A stretch of DNA of 37,022 nt, taken from NCBI GenBank assembly GCA_934630855.1, contig CAKTWW010000018.1, forward strand, positions 1 through 37,022, given 5' to 3'. This document shows positions 1 to 6,991 of this stretch, piece by piece. Position numbers and translations under genes: made by a program. The notes below the pieces were generated by a model. It saw only the letters and a list, made by a program, of their open reading frames with translations. It ran no database searches and was not told the DNA's origin. The first letter of the stretch is position 1. Each line of letters opens with the position of its first letter. Source of the DNA: an uncultured Collinsella sp. (GTDB lineage: Bacteria; Actinomycetota; Coriobacteriia; Coriobacteriales; Coriobacteriaceae).

Positions 1-49
1 CGTTGGGGTCGGGCCCGATTTTGCCTCTTGACAATGTCCTGCTCATAAT

Positions 50-77
50 AAAGGGGACAGGCACCTTTGTGGTGGTT
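50..77 (+). repeat. partial REP-like element, GGGGACAGGCACC core
   Basis: These 28 bases are identical to the reverse complement of 1009-1036. The copy here lacks the outer left arm (CCACCAC) that completes the hairpin at 1008-1046, so it looks like a truncated or half element. The two copies lie in opposite orientation on either side of the pentapeptide-repeat gene. Confidence 0.7.
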
Positions 78-86
78 CCCGCAAAT

Positions 87-143
87 ATCTCGATCTGTAA
101 CAGTTAGAGTCCATTTCTAGGTCTACCAGTTACAGATCGAGAT
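87..143. repeat. hairpin from TCTCGATCTGTAAC half-sites, copy 1
   Basis: A perfect 15-bp inverted repeat pairs 87-101 with 129-143 around a 27-base loop. A T-run at 143-148 follows on the plus strand, so it could end plus-strand transcription entering the window. The same half-site recurs at 168-222 and at the right edge of the window (37007-37022). Confidence 0.75.
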
Positions 144-167
144 TTTTTATTCGCACCCTTTTATTTA

Positions 168-222
168 TCTCAATCTATAACAGTAACTCGGCAAAATCGA
201 CCCCAGATGTTACAGATCGAGA
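168..222. repeat. hairpin from TCTCGATCTGTAAC half-sites, copy 2
   Basis: Positions 168-181 and 209-222 form a 14-bp inverted repeat with two mismatches. It is a diverged tandem copy of the hairpin at 87-143. The right arm keeps the exact half-site and the left arm carries two G-to-A changes. No T-run follows, so it is a repeat rather than a terminator. Confidence 0.65.
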
Positions 223-230
223 CAAACAGG

Positions 231-261
231 TGGTGCAAAAAGGCCATGTTTCTTTGCACCA
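231..261. repeat. short inverted repeat TGGTGCAAA / TTTGCACCA
   Basis: Nine-base arms at 231-239 and 253-261 flank a 13-base loop. The same TTTGCACCA word appears inside the large palindrome at 36919-36985, which suggests a related small element. Confidence 0.5.
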
Positions 262-336
262 AAAAACCGTCGCAACATTCGATGAAAATCACGCAAACGC
301 GAAAAATTATCGAATGTTGCGACGGTTTGTTTTTAG
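261..336. terminator. bidirectional rho-independent terminator
   Basis: A perfect 20-bp stem (264-283 with 309-328) encloses a 25-base loop. It is followed by GTTTTTAG on the plus strand and, read on the minus strand, by six T residues (266-261). It lies just downstream of the minus-strand pentapeptide-repeat gene (stop at 365) and would end that transcript. It could also stop plus-strand transcripts from outside the window. Confidence 0.8.
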
Positions 337-364
337 ATAGCGACCGAGCAAAGGACCGGCGCGC

Positions 365-976
365 TTATTCGTCGGCGAGTTGGATGCCGAGCAGACCCGA
401 CAACGCCAGCGCCTGCTCGGCGTTGACTGTCAGACCACGCAGCTCATGGTAGTCGCCCGAAATAATGGGCGCCGCAAACGTGCAGCGCGATACATCCACG
501 CCGGAAAGCGGCGTCTTAAACACATCGACGCGCGTCAGGTCGCAACCGTCTAGGCGCAGTTGCCCCAGCTTGGCGCCCTGAAGTGCCGCCTCGGTCAGAC
601 GCGTATCGCGCGCCGCAAGGGGCCCGATACGTCCTTCCGAGAGGTTCGCGTAGCTCAAATCGCACGATGCAAACGACACACTCGACAGGCGCGCTTTGAG
701 CAAGTTGAGTCCCGGCGCCGAGCAATCGACGAAGTCGCAGCGATTGAGCCAGCAGCCCTCCATGTTGCAGCGGATAAAGCGGCAGCCGCGAAACAGCACG
801 TCGCGGAAGGTAGAACCGCTCCAATCCACACCGTCGAACACGCAGGATCGAAATACGACGCCATCGAACGTCGCACCATTCGCCACGTCATAAGCAAGAT
901 CCAAATCCTCAAAAGCGGTATTCGAGACAAGCTCGTCGCCCTCGGCAAAGAGGTCGATGAGCTCATCCATGCCCAT
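365..976 (-). CDS. pentapeptide-repeat protein
   Basis: The 203-residue protein has many tandem five-residue units of the A(D/N)LXX type, for example FDGVVF, FRDVLF, LNRCDF, LSYANL and LRLDGC. They cover most of the chain from about residue 15 to 165 and would fold as a right-handed quadrilateral beta helix. There is no signal peptide or membrane segment, so it should be cytoplasmic. Some family members (Qnr, MfpA, AlbG) mimic DNA and protect gyrase, but most have no known role, and nothing here proves a topoisomerase target. The frame can be extended to 1063, but that extra N-terminus is encoded by the REP-like hairpin at 1008-1046. I therefore take the ATG at 976 (968-970 is an alternative). 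No strong Shine-Dalgarno site supports either. Confidence 0.8.
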   Translation of the reverse strand: MGMDELIDLFAEGDELVSNTAFEDLDLAYDVANGATFDGVVFRSCVFDGVDWSGSTFRDVLFRGCRFIRCNMEGCWLNRCDFVDCSAPGLNLLKARLSSVSFASCDLSYANLSEGRIGPLAARDTRLTEAALQGAKLGQLRLDGCDLTRVDVFKTPLSGVDVSRCTFAAPIISGDYHELRGLTVNAEQALALSGLLGIQLADE

Positions 977-1007
977 ATGGCAACCGAGCCGTTCGTTTAC
1001 CCGGGCA

Positions 1008-1046
1008 AAACCACCACAAAGGTGCCTGTCCCCTTTGTGGTGGTTT
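1008..1046. repeat. complete REP-like hairpin, GGGGACAGGCACC core
   Basis: A perfect 15-bp stem (1008-1022 with 1032-1046) closes a 9-base loop. On the minus strand the element reads with a GGGGACAGGCACC core, and it shares 28 identical bases with 50-77. It lies between the SGNH hydrolase stop (1056) and the pentapeptide-gene start (976). On the minus strand four T residues follow the stem, so it may also act as a weak terminator for the hydrolase gene. Confidence 0.8.
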
Positions 1047-1055
1047 GGGGTAGCG

Positions 1056-1715
1056 CTACTCACCTAACATCTCTTGAAGCTTGGCTGCCACGGCATGGCC
1101 CAGGCTCTCGTGACTTTCGGGCATCATGTGCAGATAGTCGATATCGCCCGGCTCGGCAAAGTCGGCGGCATTCAAAAAGTCGCAGTCAAACTGCTCGGCC
1201 ACGTGCGCGTAGTACTCGGCAAAATGCTCGGATGCCTCGACGGAGCGCTCATCAAAGTCGGTCATATACACATCGGCAATCTGCGGCTTGATCTTGATAG
1301 GAGCCATCAGCAGAATGCGCGGGCAGGGCGCAGCATCGGTCCACGGAAACGCACGGACGGCGCGGATCAACGCCATGGCGCCGCGGGCAATATCGGAAGC
1401 CGTCACGTTAAAGACCGTCTTACAGTCGTTGGTGCCCAGCATGATCACAATGGCATCCAGCGGCTTATGGGCCTCGAGCAGCATCGGCAGCGCGCGAACG
1501 CCGTTGAGGTTGGTGTCCAGATGGCACATATCGTCACGCACCGTCGTGCGACCGTTGAGGCCTTCCTCAATTACATGCCAGCCCTCGCCCAGGTCGCGCT
1601 GGGCCACGCCGCACCAGCGCACATCTTGCGCATAACGCACCGCGGTGCCGTCGCGCATGCCCGCCGGATCATAGCCATAGGTGTTGCTATCACCAAAGCA
1701 CAGAACATTTCTCAT
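1056..1715 (-). CDS. SGNH/GDSL hydrolase (arylesterase-like)
   Basis: This 219-residue cytoplasmic hydrolase carries the four SGNH blocks. The nucleophile is Ser10 in FGDSNT, the block II Gly/Asn lie near residues 54-55 (LNGRT), block III is GTND at 94-97, and the Asp-x-x-His pair is D193/H196 (DYLH). It resembles the SGNH arylesterase/acyl-esterase subgroup, and the substrate cannot be read from sequence. The ATG at 1715 is supported by GAGGGG about seven bases upstream and fits the family's usual MxxVLCFGDS start. The open frame runs further upstream, but that part crosses a terminator. No signal peptide is seen, so action on intracellular esters or acetylated sugars is most likely. Confidence 0.88.
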   Translation of the reverse strand: MRNVLCFGDSNTYGYDPAGMRDGTAVRYAQDVRWCGVAQRDLGEGWHVIEEGLNGRTTVRDDMCHLDTNLNGVRALPMLLEAHKPLDAIVIMLGTNDCKTVFNVTASDIARGAMALIRAVRAFPWTDAAPCPRILLMAPIKIKPQIADVYMTDFDERSVEASEHFAEYYAHVAEQFDCDFLNAADFAEPGDIDYLHMMPESHESLGHAVAAKLQEMLGE

Positions 1716-1734
1716 CGTAAGCCCCTCGTTCAGT

Positions 1735-1768
1735 AAAAAGCCGACGGGAGCAGCCTCTCCCGTCGGCT
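1735..1768 (-). terminator. rho-independent terminator after the PARG-like gene
   Basis: A 12-bp perfect stem (1739-1750 with 1757-1768) around a six-base loop is followed by a T-run on the minus strand (1739-1735). It lies between the PARG-like gene stop at 1795 and the SGNH hydrolase start at 1715, so the two genes are probably separate transcripts. Confidence 0.88.
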
Positions 1769-1794
1769 CGACCCATCCGTCAGCGCGTACCGCT

Positions 1795-2928
1795 TTACAG
1801 ATACTTGCGCCAATCGTCCTCGTTCTCATCGTCCTCGGCAGCAGCCTGAGCCTGCTCGGCGGCTCGGGCAGCCGCGGCGCGTGCGGCAACCTGGGCATAG
1901 GACTCCTCGTTGCGCTCGGGGAAGTTTGCCAACACGTGCTCAAACTTAGCGAGGTCCTCGTCCCAGCGCGTAGAAGGCACGGCAAAGAAGACCTGCTTGA
2001 CCTTAAAGTCGCCCGATGCGAGCTCCTTGCGGAAGAGTTCAGCCACGGCCTCGGCGTCAAAGCCGTTGTTGTCGCAGCCCCAAGCGCCCAGCACGAGCTT
2101 CTCGCGACCCAGCTCGTCGCAGATGGCGAGCACAAAACGGATGCGGTCGCGCAGGGCATCCAGCAGGGCGTCGTCGCCCACACGGTACTCCTGGCGGGCG
2201 CGCTTGACGTTGGGCGCGGCAGCAACGATCACGTCGGCATACGCGTGCACGTGGTTGCGGTCGAAGCGCACGGCAGGCACCACCAGGGCGCGGTTACGGT
2301 AGAGCTCGCAGTTGATGTTGCGGCGACGGTTCTCGCCGTACCACTTGCGTTGCTTGTCGAGCACGTTGTACAGGTACGAATCGGCGCAGAGCGTCGCCTC
2401 CTGGCCCAGATAGCCCTGGATATAGCCGCCGCCCGGATTGGTAAACGAGGCAAAGGCAAGCACGGCCATATCGCAAAACTGCGCATAGCCGCGACCGTTA
2501 TCGAGGATTGCCTGCGTGGCAGAGGCATCGAGCACAGTGACCTCGGGCAGTACCGGAGCGGCCTCCTCGGCAGGCGCGAGCTCAGGCGTGACGACTTCCT
2601 CGGCAGGCTCCTCAACGGGCTCGGGCGTCACCTCGGTCTCAGTCGCAGCCTCGACCTCGGCAGCCTCCGTGCCCTCGACGTCCTCGGCAACCTGCTCCTC
2701 GGCAGCCGCAGCCTCCTGGGCCTTGGCCTTCATCGCCGCGACAAAGCTGGCAGGCATGCCGTCGAACTCGCGCACGCCGGCAAGCGAGCGCTCGATATCC
2801 TTGGCGCAAGCCTCGGACACAGCCGCCACATGGCGCTCGGCGGCCTTGGCACGAGCCTCGCGCTTAGGGTTCGGCTGTCCCGCGCGGTTGGGCCTGCGGT
2901 TACGGTTCCTGTTGTCGACGTCTGCCAT
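1795..2928 (-). CDS. TIGR02452/DUF2263 microbial PARG-like macrodomain protein with altered catalytic motif
   Basis: This 377-residue protein has two parts. Residues 1-130 are a basic then acidic Ala/Glu/Pro/Val-rich region, probably disordered. Residues 130-340 form a macrodomain-like fold of the microbial poly(ADP-ribose) glycohydrolase type. The family's diphosphate loop is visible as NPGGG (164-168). The following signature, normally GGG-x(6-8)-QEE, reads Q176-E177-A178, so the second glutamate, usually taken as the catalytic acid, is Ala. The later G-WGCDNNGFD segment (281-291) is intact. Known members hydrolyse ADP-ribose chains. This one may bind rather than cleave, or be inactive. Start ATG at 2928 follows an AGGTGACC-type site. 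A terminator lies just downstream, so the gene is probably transcribed alone. Confidence 0.85.
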   Translation of the reverse strand: MADVDNRNRNRRPNRAGQPNPKREARAKAAERHVAAVSEACAKDIERSLAGVREFDGMPASFVAAMKAKAQEAAAAEEQVAEDVEGTEAAEVEAATETEVTPEPVEEPAEEVVTPELAPAEEAAPVLPEVTVLDASATQAILDNGRGYAQFCDMAVLAFASFTNPGGGYIQGYLGQEATLCADSYLYNVLDKQRKWYGENRRRNINCELYRNRALVVPAVRFDRNHVHAYADVIVAAAPNVKRARQEYRVGDDALLDALRDRIRFVLAICDELGREKLVLGAWGCDNNGFDAEAVAELFRKELASGDFKVKQVFFAVPSTRWDEDLAKFEHVLANFPERNEESYAQVAARAAAARAAEQAQAAAEDDENEDDWRKYL

Positions 2929-2993
2929 AAGTGGTCACCTTTCCTGTCGCTGCCGCTGCCGGCTTTTTCCCATCCATGATACCCCGCTCCGCA

Positions 2994-3020
2994 CAAAAAA
3001 GACGGCCCCGAAGGACCGCC
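2994..3020 (-). terminator. rho-independent terminator after the BI-1 family gene
   Basis: On the minus strand GGCGGTCC pairs with GGGGCCGTC-type bases (including G-T pairs) around a short loop and is followed by six T residues (2999-2994). It lies 49 bases past the stop of the Bax-inhibitor-1 family gene. Confidence 0.78.
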
Positions 3021-3068
3021 TTTCGCATCGTTTTACCGTGTCCGGCAAGAAATGCCGCATGCCCCGCG

Positions 3069-3764
3069 CTAGTCGCGGCGGCCGAGAATGTTCAGGATAC
3101 GCAGGAACACGTTGATGATGTCCACGAACAGGTTGGACGCCATAAGCACTGCATTGGGCAGCGTGGGCGGCACCGTCGTGGCAACATAGGTGTCGTAGCC
3201 AATAAAACCGGCGAACACCACGATCACGATCAGGTCGGTGATGGTCTGCGAGACGCCCATGAACATCAGCACGATCTCGACCAGAATGGTGGCGAGCAAG
3301 ATGCCAAAGCCGATGCCGTATACGCGCTGGAAAAACTTGGGGAACGTCACGCCCAGCGCGCCGAAGACAAAGGTGATGGCGGCCGTGGCGATAAAGGCGG
3401 TGTTGATGGTGGGCAGGTCGTAGTTGGCAAGACCAAATGACGCAGTCAGGCCAAAGGTGCTCGCAAAGACCACGTAGCCCGCAAGGGACAGGCCCACAGA
3501 CTGCTTGCTGGTGGCAGCCGACATCATGACGATGCCGACAATGGTCAGGATAAACGAACCAAAGACCAGCGGCAGGGCGGCACCGCTCATCATCATGCGC
3601 GCAAACGCCATGGTGCTCGTAAAGTAGGCGCCAGCGCCCATGGCGCAAAAGCCCAGGAAGATCAAGGCGGACATGGCAAGGTTGTACGCACGCGGCGACA
3701 TCTCTTTAGCGCGACTTGCACCGGTCTCGATGGGGCCGTTCTGATAGCCCTGAATATCGTTCAT
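3069..3764 (-). CDS. Bax inhibitor-1 / YccA (TMBIM) family membrane protein
   Basis: The 231-residue protein has a short hydrophilic N-terminus (about 25 residues), then seven hydrophobic membrane segments over residues 28-225. It ends in the family-typical stretch LFVDIINVFLRILNILGRRD. The G-Y-D-T motif near residue 188 matches the conserved Asp region of TMBIM proteins, implicated in pH-sensitive Ca2+ leak in the Bacillus homologue YetJ. Bacterial members such as YccA interact with the FtsH protease, but its role here is unknown. ATG at 3764 has AAAGGA about eight bases upstream. It is flanked by its own terminator and likely monocistronic. Length and topology are normal for the family. Confidence 0.9.
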   Translation of the reverse strand: MNDIQGYQNGPIETGASRAKEMSPRAYNLAMSALIFLGFCAMGAGAYFTSTMAFARMMMSGAALPLVFGSFILTIVGIVMMSAATSKQSVGLSLAGYVVFASTFGLTASFGLANYDLPTINTAFIATAAITFVFGALGVTFPKFFQRVYGIGFGILLATILVEIVLMFMGVSQTITDLIVIVVFAGFIGYDTYVATTVPPTLPNAVLMASNLFVDIINVFLRILNILGRRD

Positions 3765-3847
3765 AGCTTCATCCTTTCAAAAGCACCGCGCATGATGGCG
3801 CAGTAGATGACAAGATTCCTGCCATTGTACCCGAATGCTGCGCGCTC

Positions 3848-4186
3848 TTACCTACGGCGCTCCCCCTCGAGCGTGCGGTCGAACGCCCACACCCACCAAC
3901 GCATCACGTGCGTCTGAGAGCCATCCGGCCGTTCGCGCGCCTGGTCCTCCAGATACAGCTCGGTCGCATGTCCGCCAAAACGAACCTTATAGGTTGCCGT
4001 ACGGATACCGTGGACCGTCAGGCCAAAGCCTGTGGACGAGACGATCTCGTCAATCGTAAAACAGCGTCCGTCGACCCAGCAGACGGTGACCGGCACAACT
4101 TGTCCGCCCGCGAGGATGCGGGCTACAACGTCCACATACTGCTTGTGCACGCGCCGAGTTCTGCCATCTGTCTGTCGATATTCCAT
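3848..4186 (-). CDS. hypothetical protein, small basic
   Basis: I do not recognise this 112-residue protein. It starts with a hydrophilic basic stretch (EYRQTDGRTRRVHKQYVDVV), followed by alternating beta-like segments (VVPVTVCWVDGRCFTIDEI, ATYKVRFGGHATELYLED) and an Arg-rich C-terminus. That pattern would suit a small all-beta nucleic-acid or ligand-binding fold, but no motif is diagnostic. No signal peptide or membrane segment is visible. The ATG at 4186 is preceded by AGGAGG only one base away, which is unusually close. ATG codons at 4207 and 4261 are in frame but lack a ribosome site. It diverges from the phosphate transporter gene across about 250 bases. Confidence 0.6.
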   Translation of the reverse strand: MEYRQTDGRTRRVHKQYVDVVARILAGGQVVPVTVCWVDGRCFTIDEIVSSTGFGLTVHGIRTATYKVRFGGHATELYLEDQARERPDGSQTHVMRWWVWAFDRTLEGERRR

Positions 4187-4394
4187 GCCTCCTATTATCG
4201 AACGCATGTTTGCATGTTGTAAAGCGAACAGACTGTGGTTTTGGAGTGTCGAGGCACGCACACGTGTCCTTATGGCGTGTTAGCAAAAAGTACACCTGCC
4301 GTCAACAGGACTAATATTCAATTTTAGTGCCAAAAAATTCACTTCTCACATCAGAACTCAGTAAAGAAACCTGCAGGAGGTGATACGATTTATC

Positions 4395-4406
4395 ATGTTT
4401 TTGTAA
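4395..4406 (+). other. possible three-codon leader ORF upstream of the PiT gene
   Basis: A very strong AGGAGGTGAT at 4376-4385 precedes an ATG (4395) that opens only M-F-L-stop. The stop is in frame with, and 33 bases before, the PiT start. The PiT ATG itself has only a weak GAGAAAG site. The arrangement may be a minimal leader or an accident of sequence. Confidence 0.25.
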
Positions 4407-4436
4407 CGTGTCTGCAAACTTCGAGAAAGCCCTTAC

Positions 4437-5486
4437 ATGGACGTAACGTTCTCAACCTTCCTCGGCCAACTTGTGTCGAACCCAGTCCTTGCCGTCACCG
4501 TGATCCTCGCGCTCGGCGCCATCTTCGTCAACGGATGGACCGACGCGCCCAACGCCATCGCGACCTGCGTCACCACGCGTTGCATGCCCGCCCGCGCCGC
4601 CATTCTCATGAGCGCCGCGTTCAACTTCCTGGGCGTGCTCATCATGACGCACTTTAACGCGAGCGTCGCCAACACCATCTCGCATATCGTCGACTTTGGC
4701 GGAAACAGCACCATGGCGCTCGCCTGCCTGTGTGCGGCGCTGTTCTCCATCGTCGTCTACGGCGCCACGGCATCGCGCTTTGGCATCCCCACCTCGCAGA
4801 GCCACAGCCTCATCGCCGGCCTCACCGGCGCTGCCATCGCCCTCGGCGGCGCCAGCAGCGTCAACGTCCACGAGTGGATGAAGGTCATCTACGGCCTGGC
4901 GCTCTCCATCGGTCTGGGTTTTGTTATGGGCTGGGTCCTGTGCAAACTCGTCTCGATTCTGTTTGCCGCCGCCAACAGGCGACGTGCCAACGTCTTCTTT
5001 AAATACGCTCAGATCGCGAGTGCCGCGGCCATGAGCTTTATGCACGGCGCGCAGGATGGACAGAAGTTCATCGGCGTGCTCTTTTTAGGTGTCGCCTTCG
5101 CCAACGGCCAGACCGGCGTCGGCGATGCCGGCATCCCCATCTGGATCATGCTGCTATGCTCCGCCACCATGGGTATCGGCACTAGCGTGGGCGGTGAGCG
5201 CATCATCAAGTCCGTCGGCCAGAGCATGGTCAAGCTCGAAAAGTACCAGGGCTTCTCCGCCGACCTCGCAGGCGCCGCGAACCTGCTGCTTGCCACCCTT
5301 ACCGGTATCCCCGTGTCCTCCACGCACATCAAGACCTGCGCCATCATGGGCGTCGGTGCCGTCAAGCGCCTCTCGGCCATCAACTTCGGCGTGGTCAAGG
5401 ACATGATGTTCACCTGGTTCTTCACCTTCCCCGCCTGCGGACTCATCAGCTTTGTCATGGCCAAGCTGTTCATGATGTTCCTCTAG
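4437..5486 (+). CDS. inorganic phosphate transporter, PiT family
   Basis: This 349-residue integral membrane protein belongs to the PiT/PHO-4 family of low-affinity phosphate symporters. Both inverted halves carry the family signature: VNGWTDAPNAIAT (31-43) with GIPTSQSHSLIAGLTGA (116-132) in the first, and FMHGAQDGQK (201-210) with GIPVSSTHIKTC (290-301) in the second. About ten membrane spans are evident. The family usually moves metal-phosphate with H+ or, in other branches, Na+. The coupling ion cannot be read here. ATG at 4437 has only a weak upstream ribosome site and no in-frame alternative before a stop at 4404. The DUF47 partner follows 67 bases later on the same strand, a standard PiT operon. 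Confidence 0.93.
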   Translation: MDVTFSTFLGQLVSNPVLAVTVILALGAIFVNGWTDAPNAIATCVTTRCMPARAAILMSAAFNFLGVLIMTHFNASVANTISHIVDFGGNSTMALACLCAALFSIVVYGATASRFGIPTSQSHSLIAGLTGAAIALGGASSVNVHEWMKVIYGLALSIGLGFVMGWVLCKLVSILFAAANRRRANVFFKYAQIASAAAMSFMHGAQDGQKFIGVLFLGVAFANGQTGVGDAGIPIWIMLLCSATMGIGTSVGGERIIKSVGQSMVKLEKYQGFSADLAGAANLLLATLTGIPVSSTHIKTCAIMGVGAVKRLSAINFGVVKDMMFTWFFTFPACGLISFVMAKLFMMFL

Positions 5487-5553
5487 TCAAACCGAGCGTC
5501 CATCCGGACCGCAATACTTCGCCCACCCGTCTTCGCCTCGAAAGGACCCACCC

Positions 5554-6177
5554 ATGGCAAAGAAACCCGATTCGTTCTATTTTGACAACTACGTCGCCTG
5601 CGCCGACCTCGCCGTTCAGGCTGCTGAGCTGCTCACGCAGATCTTTGAAAACTTCGACCCCGCGAAGATCCACGACATGCTCGACAAGATGCATGCGATT
5701 GAGCATGCGGCCGACAAGAAGCACCATGAGCTCGAGGATGCCCTGCTCACGGCCTTTATCACCCCGCTTGAGCGCGAGGACCTTGACCTGATGAGCTGCT
5801 CGCTCGACACCGTGCTCGACCGTATCGAGGGCGTCGTCCAGCGTGTCTACTTCACCAACATCCAGAGCATCCATCCCGATGCCATCGTGATCGCCCACAA
5901 GGTGACCGACGCCTGCCGCGCCATGAAGGACCTGATGGTCGAACTGCCCAACTACCGCAAGTCCAAGACCCTGCGCGAGCTCGTCATCCAGATCAACACC
6001 ATCGAGTCCGAAGCCGACGAACTCTACATCAACGCCATGCGCAACCTGCACGTCAACGGCAAAGACCCGCTCGAGGTCATCGCCTGGCGTGACGTCTACG
6101 CCTTCTTGGAGTACTGCGCCGACTGCTGCGAGAATGTGGCGGATGTCGTGGATTCGATTGTCATGAAGAACAGTTAA
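5554..6177 (+). CDS. DUF47 / PhoU-like PiT accessory protein
   Basis: The 207-residue, mostly alpha-helical protein matches the TIGR00153/DUF47 family, distant relatives of PhoU. These proteins are usually encoded next to PiT transporters and are thought to modulate their activity. Acidic and histidine residues that could bind metal are spread along the helices, for example EHAADKKHHELED (50-62) and the C-terminal EYCADCCENVADVVDSIV segment. It is soluble, with no signal peptide. AAAGGA lies about ten bases before the ATG at 5554, confirming the start. The large palindrome directly after the stop (6179-6296) may end or stabilise the transcript. Confidence 0.9.
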   Translation: MAKKPDSFYFDNYVACADLAVQAAELLTQIFENFDPAKIHDMLDKMHAIEHAADKKHHELEDALLTAFITPLEREDLDLMSCSLDTVLDRIEGVVQRVYFTNIQSIHPDAIVIAHKVTDACRAMKDLMVELPNYRKSKTLRELVIQINTIESEADELYINAMRNLHVNGKDPLEVIAWRDVYAFLEYCADCCENVADVVDSIVMKNS

Positions 6178-6178
6178 T

Positions 6179-6296
6179 TGGGGATACATGTCCCGGCGGT
6201 CGCGGGCTCGGCAACCAATAACCTTTTTCACTCCGGCTGCAAGCAGAGTCGTTCAAAAGGTTATTGGTTGCCGAGCCCGCTCCCTTATGTATCACC
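6179..6296. repeat. 118-bp palindromic element with 26-bp perfect stem
   Basis: Positions 6202-6227 and 6255-6280 pair perfectly over 26 bases around a 27-base loop. Outer arms TGGGGATACAT and ATGTATCACCA extend the symmetry with a 12-base bulge on the left side. The left outer arm contains CATGTCCC, the complement of the GGGACATG core found in the hairpins flanking the transposase at 7126. It starts two bases after the DUF47 stop codon. No T-run follows, so it is not a classical terminator. Confidence 0.85.
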
Positions 6297-6460
6297 ATTG
6301 GGAACTTGAGCTGATAGTTTGAGTGCAATGGGGGTTTAACAGGATCGGCCTTTGAGGCTCGGTTGGGAACTTTGGGACCGTGCCGAGCGTTTGGTTGGAT
6401 GTTGCTCTGGGTACCCTTTGGTTGTCTTTGTTTCGTTATTTGATTGTTGGAGGGCTTTGT

Positions 6461-6991
6461 ATGTCGTATTTGAATCTTGCTCGTGGTCGGTATTCTTGTC
6501 GTTCGTTTGAGTCGCGGGCTGTTGAGCAGACGGTGGTTGATGCCATTGTTGAGGCTGGGCGTGTTGCTCCTTCTGCTTGTAATAATCATCCGACCCGTGT
6601 GATGGTGCTTGATACTCCTGAGTTGTTGGAGAAGGCTGCTGCTTGTCAGCCGCGGTTTGCTCGTGATGGGTCTATCTTTGGGGCTCCGCTTATTTTTCTG
6701 ATCTGCAGCGTTACCGACGATGCTTGGGTGCGTCCGTATGACCAGATGAACTCCAGTGAAATCGACACTTCCATCGTATGCGATCAGATGATGATGGAGG
6801 CCACCGAGCAGGGCCTGGGAACGTGCTGGGTATGCCATTTTAAGCCTGAGGTGGCCTGTGAGCAGTTTAACCTACCCGAGGGCGTCTACCCTTATCATAT
6901 GCTCGTCTGCGGCTATCCTGCCGACCATATTGCCGACCCCGAGCATCGTGAGGCCCGCACCATTCCCCTCCCCAATTTCCTCCTCAAGTAG
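6461..6991 (+). CDS. nitroreductase family protein
   Basis: The 176-residue flavoprotein has the nitroreductase N-terminal pattern RGRYSCRSFESRAV...VEAGRVAPSACNNHP, where the Arg and Ser residues bind the FMN phosphate. It also has a GTCWVCHF-type segment and the C-terminal VCGYPAD motif. Members reduce nitro groups, quinones or flavins with NAD(P)H as FMN dimers. The substrate is unknown. ATG at 6461 has TGGAGGG seven bases upstream, and the frame open to 6380 is not needed. Codon use changes sharply inside the gene: the first ~80 codons prefer T-ending, GT-rich codons and the rest use the local C/G-ending style. The TAG stop lies inside the left hairpin of the adjacent transposase element. 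A terminator follows at 7039. Confidence 0.85.
   Translation: MSYLNLARGRYSCRSFESRAVEQTVVDAIVEAGRVAPSACNNHPTRVMVLDTPELLEKAAACQPRFARDGSIFGAPLIFLICSVTDDAWVRPYDQMNSSEIDTSIVCDQMMMEATEQGLGTCWVCHFKPEVACEQFNLPEGVYPYHMLVCGYPADHIADPEHREARTIPLPNFLLK

Larger units (their letters stand above)
1..364. other. repeat-rich intergenic region at left edge
   Basis: No convincing gene lies here. The stretch holds, in order, a partial GGGGACAGGCACC-type REP-like element, two tandem hairpins built from a TCTCGATCTGTAAC half-site, a short TGGTGCAAA inverted repeat, and a strong bidirectional terminator hairpin. Each is listed separately. A TTGACA hexamer at 28-33 has no properly spaced -10 element, so I do not call it a promoter. 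Confidence 0.7.

Noticed and set aside
28..50. TTGACA as a promoter -35
   Set aside because: The nearest -10-like hexamer is only 10 bases away and none lies at 16-18 bases.
87..328. Series of repeats at the left edge considered as a CRISPR array
   Set aside because: Repeats are inverted and unequal with no regular spacer length, and no cas genes are present.
977..1063. Extended start for the pentapeptide-repeat protein
   Set aside because: The extra residues are translated from the REP-like hairpin, and no ribosome site precedes the earlier ATG.
1716..2225. N-terminal extension of the SGNH hydrolase frame
   Set aside because: It crosses a strong minus-strand terminator and overlaps the PARG-like gene. 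The hydrolase core and ribosome site begin at 1715.
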